Shown here: positions 10,898-22,100 of the stretch, piece by piece
Layout of the letters: the number at the start of each line of letters is the position of its first letter
How positions within the stretch are numbered: the stretch's first letter is position 1
Assembly: GCA_964057225.1 (NCBI GenBank)
Contig: OZ059894.1
Location: 17,080,476 to 17,144,475 of the forward strand
From: Auanema rhodensis
Taxonomy: Eukaryota > Nematoda > Chromadorea > Rhabditida > Rhabditidae
DNA: 64,000 bases
Reading direction: 5' to 3'
Made by a program: the position numbers and the translations under genes
Notes under the pieces: generated by a model
What the model saw: the letters and a program-made list of their open reading frames with translations, nothing else
The model's database searches: none
What the model was told of the DNA's origin: nothing

Positions 10898-13340
10898 TCA
10901 GCTTAATAGCTTCATACGAATCTCGCAGAAAGGCTCTGATTGTTGGACTTCAATCTTTCTTTCTTTCAATAGTTCTGCAAAATTTCAATTATTCATCATA
11001 CGAAGCTAGTTGAAAAAACCTAAAACACTTTGGAATGCGGCAGCTGCGGTTTTTCTTGAAGTGTTTCGGGCAGGAAACAGAGTTGAAAAAAATACACAGT
11101 CAGGTCCGACCTCATAGAGAACTCTGAATTAAAAAACGTGAGCTGAAAAAATATCATACTTACGTAATAATTCTATCTTTAGCAGTACGCCCGATTTTAC
11201 TTCCGAAGAGTAACGACGTCTGGCGAATTGGAGTTCTAAATCACTACTAGATAATAAAACAAAGTTCAAAACATACATTAGAACACTGGTATTGGTGTTG
11301 TCGAATTTTTGCGATTCATTCCAGACTAAAAATTCTGTTGTATTGATAATTTGAGCTAAAAACATACTGTTAACATTACGAGAAATTTCTAAAGGGGTCA
11401 TGGAATGATCCACAGGACCTTTACTCTGTTCCTGAATTGTTTGGATGTTTATAGCATTTCTAAATAGATATATGTATTATAAAATCGCAAGCTGATTTCA
11501 GTTACGGCTCCGGTGTCTCTCTTGCAAAGCAATATCCAGGAGACCGCATACTTTGAGAATTGATAACATTTTTTTGACTTTCCTAAATAGTTTTCAAGAT
11601 TAGAATATTAAATAGAATCAAACCGGGTATTTTTGTGATGATTCAAAACGCCAAAAACTCTGAGATTTCCCTCTCTCTATATCTGACAAATGGTTAGTTT
11701 CATTAGATTCAAAAAACGTCCCAGGATTTTGTATTCTCGAATTGAAGAACTTGGTTAAGAAGGAATCTGAAATATAGAACTACACACATATCAAGTGGTT
11801 CAGAATTACTTTTCGGATACCAAGGAGGAACTACATTAAGTAGCTCTTCCGTACTCATAACAGATTTAGTTATTTTGGCTTTTGAAGGATTTGATATAGT
11901 GTCAGCGTAGTTATTGATATACTCACGCATCTCGCTCTGAAACCTAAATAAATAAAAAAAGGCAAATTACTCTAGTTTGCCTTTGTCAATTGCGTGTCTT
12001 CATCCACAATCAGCTGCCTTTTCCTTTTCACCGGCTGTCCGGACCGTCTTCGCTTGATTTGAATGGAGGACAATTCAAAATCACTGTTCGATTGCCCACT
12101 AGGTCTTCTTTTAGGTGTTTCACATATTGGCTTTATGATTGGAGAAGTATTCAGAGGAGATTCTTTTTCTCGGCTATTTCGGAAAGGTGTAAATATCTTC
12201 ATCTTAAACATAAGAAATAAGATGAAAGTGTTTAACGGCAGCATACTGGTTCGAAGTCTAAATCAATTGGGTTATTTTGAATCATAGCTCCTTCTTGATT
12301 AGTTGGAAGCTCGATAAGCATGTTTTCATTTGACGTTTTTTCACTACTCACTTGAGCAGTAATTTCTTGAGAGTTAATACTTGATAAAGAACTATTAAAA
12401 GTTGTTTTACTGAACAATGATATTTCATCGTTGATTAGCTATAATGAATCAATTTCTTAAAGTCCATGGCATTAAGTTATACCTGCTTTGCACTAGGTGT
12501 GCAGATATCTTTTAAGCATTCTTTGTTTTTTCTAGCAAATGCACACCAGTCTTCTCCAGAACTAAACACAAATTAAAAAATTGGCTACAAAACAATCATA
12601 CAGATTATTCAGACTTTGATCATCAATCGAATCAAAAATCAAGCGATCCTTATATTGGGTTTCCTTTAAAGTGATATCTTCCATTCTTGGTTTAGATATA
12701 CCAAATAAAAGATCAGGTATATCTAACTGTAAATAACAAAAAATCAATATATAGTAATTGGTAACTTCTTACTGCCTTATGGAAGGTTTCGTCCAGATTG
12801 AGCTCAAGTTCTTCCAGTACTTTAGTAGCTTTAAGCTTGCGTCCACGTTTTGGAATTCTAAAGATTGTAATTAAAACTCATCATTAATATCTGAAAGAAA
12901 AAAATACTTTGATGAAGCTGCTGATGTTTTAATATTCTCAAAATTCGAAACACGGATGAAAGACTCATATGCTGTCTGCACATCGGCTGAACCTTTATAT
13001 TTACAAATTACATTAAAAAAAAAAAACCTTCCAGATAAATTAACTTTCTATCCAGTACTAACACCAGTCCATAAACTAGTTGTGATGTTATGTACAGAGA
13101 AATTTTTTTAGTTGTCCTATGTTTTTCTACCGATGGTATAAGCTTTTCTAATTCAATACTGAAAATTGTAATTATAATGTCGCAAATAATACTTTTGAAT
13201 AACCATGCTGAACGAATATCATAACAATCTATAGTGATTCTCGATAAATTTTCTATTTTTTTATTAGATCCGGTAGCCAAGAGCCATGGCACAGAAAACT
13301 GTCCTCCATTTCGTATTACAGTATCATAATCAAAGCTCAT
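10898..13340 (-). CDS. Meiotic-type kleisin (REC8/COH-3/COH-4-like cohesin subunit)
   Basis: Kleisins bridge the SMC1/SMC3 heads in cohesin. The N-terminus, MSFDYDTVIRNGGQFSVPWL then ISLYITSQLVYGLVLVLDRK, fits the SMC3-binding kleisin fold and resembles REC8-type proteins. The middle is poorly conserved, with a basic IPKRGRKLK patch and Ser/Thr-rich linkers. The C-terminal winged helix is clear: TVLYEVGPDCVFFSTLFPA, then SRKTAAAAFQSVLELLKERK and PFCEIRMKLLS before TGA. The frame near the C-terminus needs introns of about 40 bases with donors at GTATGTTTTG and GTAAGTATGA. A TTCTTCAG acceptor ends four bases before the ATG. RAD21 is less likely because the conserved blocks look REC8/COH-like, but the paralogue is not certain. 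Confidence 0.8.
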
Positions 13341-14372
13341 TTTCTGAAGAAGAAAAAATTTAATTAAAAAAAAAACCAAAAAAACTTCAAATAATTAGCC
13401 ACGTTAACTAAGCGTCCTTTCCCTACATTTAATTAATTTGAATAAATTTGAATAATTTTGTTTAGTGCCAGTCAGGACCATTTTTTAAAATATAATATAA
13501 TAAGATGGAAAGCGTTAGCTCAAAGTATTTACAGCAATATTTTTTCCATTTCCACCTTATCCATCTATTCCGCACTTAAAAAATTAATACAATGAAAAAT
13601 ATGTATGAACAAGATCTAATTAGAGAAAATATTATCGTTGCTTTTTTTCCTTTCAAGGCAATTAATACTAGTCAACGACTTTCATCATCATAGTTACGTG
13701 TCTACTTTCACTACCTTCTAATTCTCCCGTGAACTCTTTTCACTGGTGAAAGTAGTTATTTAGTTTGGCGGATGAAGTAGGTCATCGTAAGTAAAAACCA
13801 ACGAATTACGCTAAAACATGCTTGTTCTTATAGCATTGAAAGTTTAATGGTACAGAATTTAGAATTGCTTCTTATGTACCATTTCATACTTCTTTAAAAT
13901 AACCAACCACTTCCAAAGAGAGAATTAATAAAGTCATTTATTCCTTTTTTTGTTCCAAAAAACTACACATATTTTTGCTCTTCAATAGTTGTATGGCTTT
14001 TCTTCATAATTCTTTATCACTTTTACACAGCTTTAGATGTGGGTCAATGATCAGGATTACATAACGTGTTATGATTTTCCTTTTCGTAGAATGTCATCGT
14101 ATTTCTGACTAGCACGAGAGAACTAAAGCCATTTATGAGATGACCTCAATCGTGTACAATAAGCGAACATTGAAAGAGAAAGATTGAGAGTGAGAGTGAG
14201 AGTACCGGGGTCTGGGTCTAAATTCTGATTTGAAATGAGAGTGAAACTAGGCAATTGGGTCAATCCAACGTCCGTCGGCGGCTCCCTCCACCGTCACCTT
14301 CGTCTCTGCCTGAACTACCTTCACGTTCATCGCAATCCCTGTAGTCCCTTTCATCCACTCCCTTTCTTTCCG
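13341..14372. promoter_or_regulatory. Divergent intergenic region, kleisin and bZIP genes
   Basis: The kleisin (-) and bZIP (+) starts face away from each other across about 1 kb. The half next to the bZIP gene is GC-richer and holds the GAGAGT repeat at 14186-14203. The rest is AT-rich without open frames. Confidence 0.45.
14186..14203. repeat. GAGAGT tandem repeat upstream of the bZIP gene
   Basis: Three consecutive GAGAGT hexamers lie about 170 bases before the bZIP start. GAGA-type elements are common in promoters, but binding is not shown. Confidence 0.6.
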
Positions 14373-15689
14373 ATGACGACCATCAACGTGCAACCTCAGG
14401 TCAGCTCAAGCTTTAACGTTATTTTATTATATTTTACTTGCTTTAATGATAAAAGTATGTAGGAAATTTTTAATAAGTTAGTTGCTCACCCGAGGCTTCT
14501 AGTTGTCTCGATATTCTTCTTTTGGATACACATGTGTAAAATATGAAATATGCTTTGTTAAATCACCACTTTTCGCTTTCAGTAATAGTTGTTGAGAAAT
14601 TTTAGTTGCAATTAGCCATCAAAATTATTATTTTTTAATGTTTTTTATAATGATTTCATTTCAGTCGATTCCTTTGGATTTGTCTCCTTTTAATTTACCA
14701 TCTCAAATTATTCCCTCTATATCAAATTTTCATCCTGCCTTATACTCACTTGTTGAACTTCAAAAACAATATCAGGTACACCATTGTTTTAATTATTTTT
14801 AATATTATTTGTTTTCTTCAGACTTATAATGTTGATAAGGCTTACTGTTCATCTGAACATAATAATAATCTTCCCCCAATTCAAGTATGATATATATTTT
14901 AATTTCACAGAATACGCTGTATTGTGCTTTACAGATAGATTCATCAGGATCATCTTCTTGTTCTAAGTCTGACAGTGATTCTATTGCATCACCTCCACAT
15001 CGTAATAATGTCATAGTGAAAGCAGAGTTCAAACGAAAAAAAGTTTGAAGAATATCTACCATTTTCAAGCAGTTAATATTTTTAGGAGTTAGTTAAAGAT
15101 AATGCTTATTGGGAAAGAAGAAAAAAAAACAATGACGCAGCTAAAAGAAGTCGTGATCATAGAAGAATGAAAGTAAGTTTTTATTATTACAGTCAATAAT
15201 AATTTCATTGCTAGTATTATTTTCGTTGACTTTGTAACTTGGAATAATCATCTATTCTTGATATCAAATTAATTTATTATTTTATGATAAAACTACTCTT
15301 ATCATGATTCGCATGTAAAATTAGTCTCTTCAGGAAGACGAAATAGCTTCTCGGGCTGCCTGTTTGGAACAAGATAATATTCGCTTACGGTCTGAATTAG
15401 AACAATTACGAAACGAAACTGAAGCTCTCAGAAATATTATTGTGAACACATCCGCAAGCCAACAACTTAATATTAAGGTTATTTTACTCATTTACTAAAT
15501 TTTTATCTTCGCTGTCTCTAGGTTCCAGTGCCGATACGCCCTAACCCTACGATACCAACATCTACAAACCTCCTCACAACTATGCCATCAGTGATCACTT
15601 CTAGTAGTAGTGCTCAACATCCAATACAATATCCTGATTCTACACATAGAAGTACCGTTCTCGTAACTAATTATTCAATTTCTACGTAA
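14373..15689 (+). CDS. PAR-family bZIP transcription factor (CES-2/ATF-2/HLF-like)
   Basis: DNA-binding regulator with the bZIP at the C-terminal half. The basic region runs KDNAYWERRKKNNDAAKRSR, matching the PAR family (HLF/TEF/DBP; CES-2 and ATF-2 in worms), whose hallmark is KDxxYWxRRxKNNxAAKRSR. The zipper follows: IASRAACLEQDNIRLRSELE then LRNETEALRNII. Upstream exons are Ser/Pro-rich and the C-terminal tail is Ser/Thr-rich. Seven exons are read, with exon 1 ending at 14399 and exon 2 starting at 14665. The ATG at 14373 is chosen because it gives a compact start; an in-frame ATG at 14235 would add 46 residues of Pro/His-rich sequence and is not excluded. Target genes are unknown. Confidence 0.88.
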
Positions 15690-15826
15690 ATGCTTTATAT
15701 ATGTACACTACTAATAACTATATATTTTATTCAAATACTATGTCCTGACGTTTTAATACTAACATCGGAATGAATATTTATATTCAATCAATATAGTTTT
15801 CTTTCACAAAACAATATCAAAAAAGG

Positions 15827-15862
15827 CCCACAGGTCTTATATCTTGCCAGTGGGGTTTTTTT
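15827..15862 (+). other. Hairpin followed by T7
   Basis: CCCACAGG at 15827-15834 pairs with CCAGTGGG at 15847-15854 at seven of eight positions, with a 12-base loop, and is followed by seven T residues. The shape resembles the 3' end of a pol III transcript, but no promoter boxes or known RNA family were recognised. Confidence 0.3.
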
Positions 15863-16167
15863 GAGGAACAACAACAATATTTTACTACGAATATACTAGT
15901 TGACGGTTGACCACGCCTATATTTTCGCGCCACTATTATGCATAGATATTTGAGTTGAGCGCGTAATATATTTTAATTTGACTGTACAGGTATATTTTTT
16001 TATTATCGATTTGATGAGCAGATGCGCCAAATTTTATTTCCTAGTTGTAATGCAAGTAAATTATTCGGCAAGTTTTGAACTGTATATTGAGTTAATTTGC
16101 ATCTTTGAATAAATGTGAATTTGATTTAAACTCTCATCTTTTAGCATTTTTCGTTCTTACATATATG

Positions 16168-16206
16168 TAGCATATATATATAAATAAATATATATATATA
16201 TATATT
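16168..16206. repeat. TA-rich microsatellite
   Basis: An AT/TA tract, interrupted once by TAAATAAA, ends about 45 bases before the dpy-30 start. Confidence 0.7.
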
Positions 16207-16251
16207 TAACAAATTTAAACATTTTATAAAGTAATTTAGATATAATTCAAA

Positions 16252-16767
16252 ATGAGTGAAGCTGCCGCTGAAACTGCCGTTGCTCCCGTTTTGGTATATT
16301 TTTGTATTTAATGTGAGAATTAATTTTTTTGCGAATTTGTTAGGATGACAAACCTCAGGAACCAATGGAGACTACTGAAACTCAAGAGCAACCCACATCT
16401 GAAGCTCCACCAGCTGAGGTAATGAATTCCACCGTCAACGTCGTTATTGATTTCTCCCTTAAGGCTGCCCCAGCTGCTGAGGACAAGCAAGCTGCTCCAG
16501 CTCCTGCTGCTGCCCCAGCTCCTGTTACTGCTCCATCTGCTGGAAATGTTTCTCGTCCCCATACCACTATGCCAACCAGACAATACTTAGATCAAACTGT
16601 AGTACCAATCCTTCTCCAGGTATATTCAATTTTTATTTTGAATTTTCATAACTTTAACTCAGGGTCTTGGAGCTCTCGCAAAGGACCGCCCAGAAAATCC
16701 TATTGAATATCTCGCCAATTTCTTGCTTAGAGAGAAAGAACGGTTTGCCCCTGCTACACAGGATTAA
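16252..16767 (+). CDS. dpy-30: DPY-30, core subunit of SET1/MLL (COMPASS) complexes
   Basis: DPY-30 dimers dock on the ASH2 subunit of H3K4 methyltransferase complexes; in C. elegans it is also needed for dosage compensation. The C-terminal dimerisation helices are nearly canonical: TRQYLDQTVVPILLQGLGAL, then AKDRPENPIEYLANFLLREK, then ERFAPATQD and TAA. The N-terminal part is acidic then Ala/Pro-rich, as is usual for the variable tail. Exon 1 is 16252-16293, then introns follow at 16294 and about 16621. A 45-base GT...AG segment (about 16420-16464) could be another intron, but it is also open in frame with a weak acceptor, so the N-terminal tail length is uncertain. Confidence 0.94.
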
Positions 16768-16921
16768 TAAAATTATGTGTCGATTTTAACTAACCATTAA
16801 CCCTGTGTAAAACCAAAAGTATGCTTTGGTATTTTTTTGTCCCTTGTTATGCTTGTGTTGTGTAACTTTGTTATTGCCTATATATTTCATGTTTCTCAGC
16901 GTAATATAAGGTGGATCTAAA

Positions 16922-16927
16922 AATAAA
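16922..16927 (+). terminator. Polyadenylation signal of dpy-30
   Basis: AATAAA lies 155 bases after the dpy-30 stop and about 95 bases before the start of the next plus-strand gene. Confidence 0.5.
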
Positions 16928-17021
16928 AGTTATTTAACAGTTTATTCAATTGAGCAATAGGTTTAATTACCTAGTATTTATAAAATCATTAATGCTCTAT
17001 TTTCTAAGTGTATTTAACAGG

Positions 17022-18864
17022 ATGGTGAAATTGTTCATTGGAAATTTGGCTGAAACTGTTGATTCCAACAAAATTAAAAAAGTTTTTCAACAGTTTACAC
17101 AAGTAACTGAGTGTGATGTGGTTAAGAACTACGCTTTTATTGTGAGATCACTATTTTTTCCTTGTAATAATATCATGTTCAGCGTGTTCCTGATGACGAT
17201 GTAAACGAAATCATTACCCGTCTTGATGGCTATATTATGGATGGGAAAGCTATACAGATTAAATTGTAAGATAGTAAACCAATTTGTTCATAAATTTGAA
17301 TACAAACTAAGGTCTACATCTAAATTACGAGCAGTTCCTGGTTTAACTAGTGCCCACTGTCTACGTTGTGCTTCTACCACTCATCGTACTCCTCAATGTC
17401 CTCAAGATCCTCAGAATCAGTCCGTTTTCTTTAGCTTTCAATAGAGAAGACGTCCTTTTCAGAGTCAAAGAGACTATAAAAATTGATCTAACAAAGAGTT
17501 TAAAGCGTGAAGGAGAAGCAATGTATGTGTCATTGTACACTTTTGTAATTGGTTTAATTTATTTTAGATCTGGAGGTGAAACGAAGAAAACAATTTTATC
17601 TGATCAGGAAATACCTCGACCAGATGAACCGTATGTTATCGATATGGTTCTCGATAATCATTTGTTTTCAGTGAGTTACAACATTTGTACGATGAATACC
17701 GTCGTACTCGACAACAGTACACTTATTATCGCGATCTTCTAATTAAAGAAATTGAAGCTAAACGCGGTGTTGGAAATGTATATTCCGCTCAATCGAAGCC
17801 AACGATGACTTCTAACCAGTATTTTTTTACAGTTCTTTATTTAATTTTCAGGGCATCTTCTTATTTCTTAATATGCTCGCTCAAATTAATTTATCATAGA
17901 TTTTTCGATATTGATGCTGTCGTTTAGCTCCATATATCTCATACTTTCTCATTCTCATTTGGTCGTTCCTATCATTAATATGTTTCGTATACCTTGTGAT
18001 TGTTTCTTTCCTATCTTCTTATATTTTCGAATTCTTGGAATTGCTCATTTCTCGAATGCTGCGGAAGCGCGGTGGGTAACTCTCGGGGTTTCCGTTTTTA
18101 CTATTCACTTTCGGGAAGTTGTCATCTTCAACATCGTTTATCGATTTCGTTTTATCAGTGTCATTTTTACTTAGTGTCGTTCGTGTTTCGAAAATGGTCG
18201 TGCCCTCGTCTCACTATGACGCTGTTTAATTTTTCTCAGTGAACATCTCTGTTCACGCTTGTAATACCCAAATTCAATTTCTGTTTTCAGACTTTCTTCC
18301 GCTCCTGTATCTTACATATCATCTTCTGGAAACCCTGTATCATATACAGTTCCTGCAGTATCCGGCTCTCATCCTTATGGCGGTGCTCTTAAGGTATGAA
18401 AGTTTACTTTAAGATGTCTATTAATTTTTCAATTTTTAGGCACCTTATGCTCCTTCCTTGAATGCTCCTTATGCTACATATAGCCCATCTACACAGGTTT
18501 GTTGTATTTTTGTGTTATCTAATTAATATTCCATAACAGACGGGTAATTCCACGACATCCGGGACTACTCCAACATACGTAACGTGAGTAAAAGTAGACG
18601 ATTCAGATTTAATCGGATTATATTTTTAGAAACGTCCAGGCTAACAGTATGCCTTCTGTCTCTACAACACAAGTGTCTGCATCAGGTTCGTAAAGTTAAT
18701 TCCACGAAGATAAATAATTTTTTTTAGTCGGACTGTCATCGTATGGCTCTTTAGGGGGGACGATTACAGCTGGGGTGGGTCAAATGGGATGAAACGCGTA
18801 GTCAAATTTGCATTTATAGGCAGGTTCTGTCGGAGGTGGACTTGTGAAATTGAATATGCAGTGA
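17022..18864 (+). CDS. rbm-4: RBM4/Lark-type RNA-binding protein (RRM plus zinc knuckle)
   Basis: The RRM opens MVKLFIGNLAETVDSNKIKK (RNP2 VKLFIGNL) and continues ECDVVKNYAFI then ITRLDGYIMDGKAIQIKL. It is followed by a CCHC knuckle, CLRCASTTHRTPQCP. This single RRM plus knuckle with the VTECDVVKNYAF phrase is the hallmark of RBM4/Lark, which controls splicing and translation. A tyrosine-rich helix, LYDEYRRTRQQYTYYRDLL, also matches the family, and the tail is Ser/Thr/Gly/Tyr-rich. A 43-base intron with donor GTCCGT and acceptor TTTTCAG near 17430-17472 restores the frame after the knuckle. A longer intron (about 17819-18290) precedes the tail. An AACAG acceptor ends one base before the ATG. 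Drosophila and vertebrate relatives have two RRMs, but only one is seen here. Confidence 0.85.
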
Positions 18865-18991
18865 TATTTGGAGTAATTATATAATTTTGAACGTTTACTT
18901 TGTAATTTGCAAGTTATTAGATGATACTACATGTCATTTGTACGCTAATGGAAACATATTTCCGATCTCAATGTTTGTATTTTAAACATTT

Positions 18992-18997
18992 AATAAA
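18992..18997 (+). terminator. Polyadenylation signal of the RBM4-like gene
   Basis: AATAAA lies 128 bases after the stop and the same distance before the DHTKD1 ATG. Confidence 0.5.
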
Positions 18998-19124
18998 ATC
19001 TTAAATATTTATTGATATTTACATAGAGGATCACCTCATGGAACTACATTAAGGGTACAATTTCTATATTTTTTTGTTAGTTGATCAAACTATTTGTAGT
19101 TCCTTAGTTAGTCATAGAATCAGA

Positions 19125-22100
19125 ATGTGGCTATCTCGTGTAAATGGTTTGATAAACAGACAATCACTAGGTAAGACTATTCTTCTTAAAGCAGCATTGC
19201 TAGAACAACTCCAGCTACGATAAAAGCGCAGAGAGAAAGAACTGCCATACTGAGAAGTATCATTTTTAATCAATGAAATGTTCAAAACTCACATTATAAC
19301 CAGCGAGTATAAAGCCAAATCATTGGAACTGAGGCCTTGGGGTGCCCTTCTATTAATAAAATATATGATAAAAAGCGAAAAAAAAACAAATAAACCTGTT
19401 GCGTATGCGAATTTCAGCTTCTTCTTTGGGGCACCTGTCAAGCTCCATGAGTTCGATAATGTTGTCTGTGCTTCTATCCATTGTTTGCTCTAGCGGGAAG
19501 CGCGGAAACGTCAAAAACTGTTACAAAGTTTTACAATGTTCAATTTGTAATATTTTTCTGAATGGGAATTCAATTGAAACAGTAATTTTCAATTGCTCAA
19601 GTCAAGCTTTTCAATCGCCCTAAATACTTCCTTTATTCTATCAAGTAACTTTGACATTTGCTTAAATCAAAGCGTGTTAAGGCAAAATTTCAAAGTTACT
19701 AAACAAATATTGAAATAGTGAAGATGAGTAAATATTAGAATTTACACGGGTCAGCTTCAAGCATGGAGATTTTATTTAAAAAAAAAGTGAAAACACAAAA
19801 AAAAGCTATACGTTTGCCATACATATGAAGACGCCATATACTACTACATTTAAGTAAACATTCCCAGACAGAGGTCATCATATGTTGCTTTACTTAGAAG
19901 AATCTCAAGAAATATTTATCCATGTAATAAAGCGATTTTAATTAATCTTTTTCTTTGTTTCAGGTCAAATTGTTCGTAGTTACCATGCTGCTGGATACCA
20001 GTATGGCCATCTTCCTGATCCTCCAAAATCTTCATTTCTTCCTGAAGGTTGAAATTTTTATCCGAAAAATACTTAATATTAGTTTGCAGGTGGAATGAGT
20101 CCTGAGGACAGTCAGAGAATTCACTTAGTAAATGCTTATAGAAGATATGGATATCTACAAGCTGATCTTGATCCATTAAACCTGAAAAAACCTCAAGAGT
20201 TGGTTCAAGAATCAAACATTATGTATGCTTTTTCTTTTTAGAGTATCTGAGTTGAACCCTGAGGTGTACGGGATTAATACGAGCGATGTTTTACCAGGAA
20301 AAGATTTGAGCATGAATGATTTAGCTGAGCAGTTGAAACTTATTTATTGTGGACCAATGGGTATTGAGTTTATGCATATCAATGTGAGTTCGTATACTTC
20401 ACTATACAATATTGTACGAACCTTTTCAGAATTGGGAAGAAAGACAATGGCTATCTCAGAATTTTGAAAATGCTGTAGCAAGTGAGCTCACAAACGAAGA
20501 AAGAATTAAACTCGCTAAATTGATGATCCGATGTGAAGTAAAACAATTGAATATTTTTTCTTTTGTAAATCATAATTATGTTCTAGGATTTTGATCACTT
20601 CTTAGCCACCAAGTTTTCCACTTTGAAGAAGTATGGAAGTGAAGGGGCTGAAGCTATGTATGGGTTCTTCAGTGAGCTATTTGATACTGCTCCTGAACAT
20701 AATATTGAACAAGTATTGTTGATTCTGATATAAATTTTTGGAATTCATACTTTAGATTTTCATCGGCATCGCTCATAGAGGAAGATTGAACTTATTGAAC
20801 GAAATGATGCAGTTTCCCACGGTACAAATGTTTAGAAAGGTAAGCATGTGCACCTTGAAATTTTACTTAAAGAGTTTTAGATTCGAGGAAAAACGGAATT
20901 CCCTGAAGATGTTCAAGGATCAGGAGATGTACTGTCTCATCTCGGTAATTTCTCCACTTAGGATAACAATAAACTAGTTACAGTTTCTTCATTTGATCAT
21001 ACATCCAATGAAGGCAAAGTTCATATATCAATGCTTCCCAATCCTTCTCACCTTGAAGCTGTTAACCCAGTAGCCATGGGCAAAGCTAGAGCTCGTGCAC
21101 GGTTCGTTTCAAGATTGTAAAAAATTTTCCAATCTTTTTATATTTAGTAGTTTGGGCGTAGGGGAATATAGTACTGATCGTGGTGCCCGTGTTGGAGATG
21201 GTGTTCTCTGTGCTTTGATTCATGGTGATGGGGCTTTCTCTGGACAGGTTTTTTTTATTTCAAAGAATTTTAGACTAATTTATTTCAAGGGAGTTACTTG
21301 GGAATCTCTGGCGTTGAGTAAGGCTCCTCACTTCCGTTTGGGTGGAACTGTTCATCTTATAACAAATAATCAAATTGCTTTTACTGCTGAATCTCACGTT
21401 GGAAGATCATCTACTCATTGCACAGGCTTGTTTAGTTGCAGATTCAGAAAAGCAATGAATTATTTTAGATATCGCCAAAGCATTCGAGTTCCCAGTCATT
21501 CATATCAATGGAGACCATCCAGAAGTAGAAATTACATAGATATTCTTTTCAAAAAGTTTTATATTTTTTAGGAAGTTGTAAAAGCTACTCGACTTGCTCT
21601 AGCTTACCGCCAAAAGTTCCGAAAGGACATCTTTATCAATCTTATCTGTTTCCGTAAATGGGGACATAACGAATTAGATGATCCCTCTTTTACCCAGCCT
21701 CTTATGTATAAAGTAATCTAATTTTTAAAAATTAACTTTTATTATTTAAATGTTTCAGCAAATCACTTCACGTCAGTCAGTTCCGCGTGAATATTGTGAC
21801 TTTTTGATTGATGAAGGAGTTTTGACTGAAGAGGAAATCAAAAAAGAGAAAGAACAGCATACAGCTAAGCTTTTGGAAGACTTTAGAGCTGTAGATAGTA
21901 GTAAACCAGAGTAAAAATACTAGGAATTTGATTTTCTGATTTTAATACAATTTTAGAGTAAATCATCTTAATGGATATTGGAAGGGATTCAAACAAGCGC
22001 CTGCTGCCGTTGAAAAATGGGATACTGGAGTTGATACTAATCTTCTAAAATTTGTTGGGGCAGCTTCTGCTTCATTTCCTGAAAATTTTGTACATCTAAA

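Larger units (their letters stand above)
15690..16251. other. Region between bZIP and dpy-30
   Basis: No coding frame. It contains a small hairpin followed by a T run (15827-15862), an AATAAA at 16108-16113 and a TA-rich tract just before dpy-30. Confidence 0.5.

Noticed and set aside
11150-11285. Apparent 21- and 30-base introns and a long open frame in the kleisin C-terminus
   Set aside because: That frame does not lead into the winged-helix sequence; introns of about 40 bases in another frame do.
14235-14372. Upstream in-frame ATG of the bZIP gene
   Set aside because: It would add a Pro/His-rich segment without family similarity; kept only as an alternative start.
16320-16583. Antisense frames over dpy-30
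   Set aside because: They mirror the Ala/Pro-rich N-terminal tail of DPY-30.
17425-17455. Apparent 25-base intron in the RBM4-like gene
   Set aside because: A 43-base intron using the TTTTCAG acceptor at 17472 gives the same frame and a normal length.
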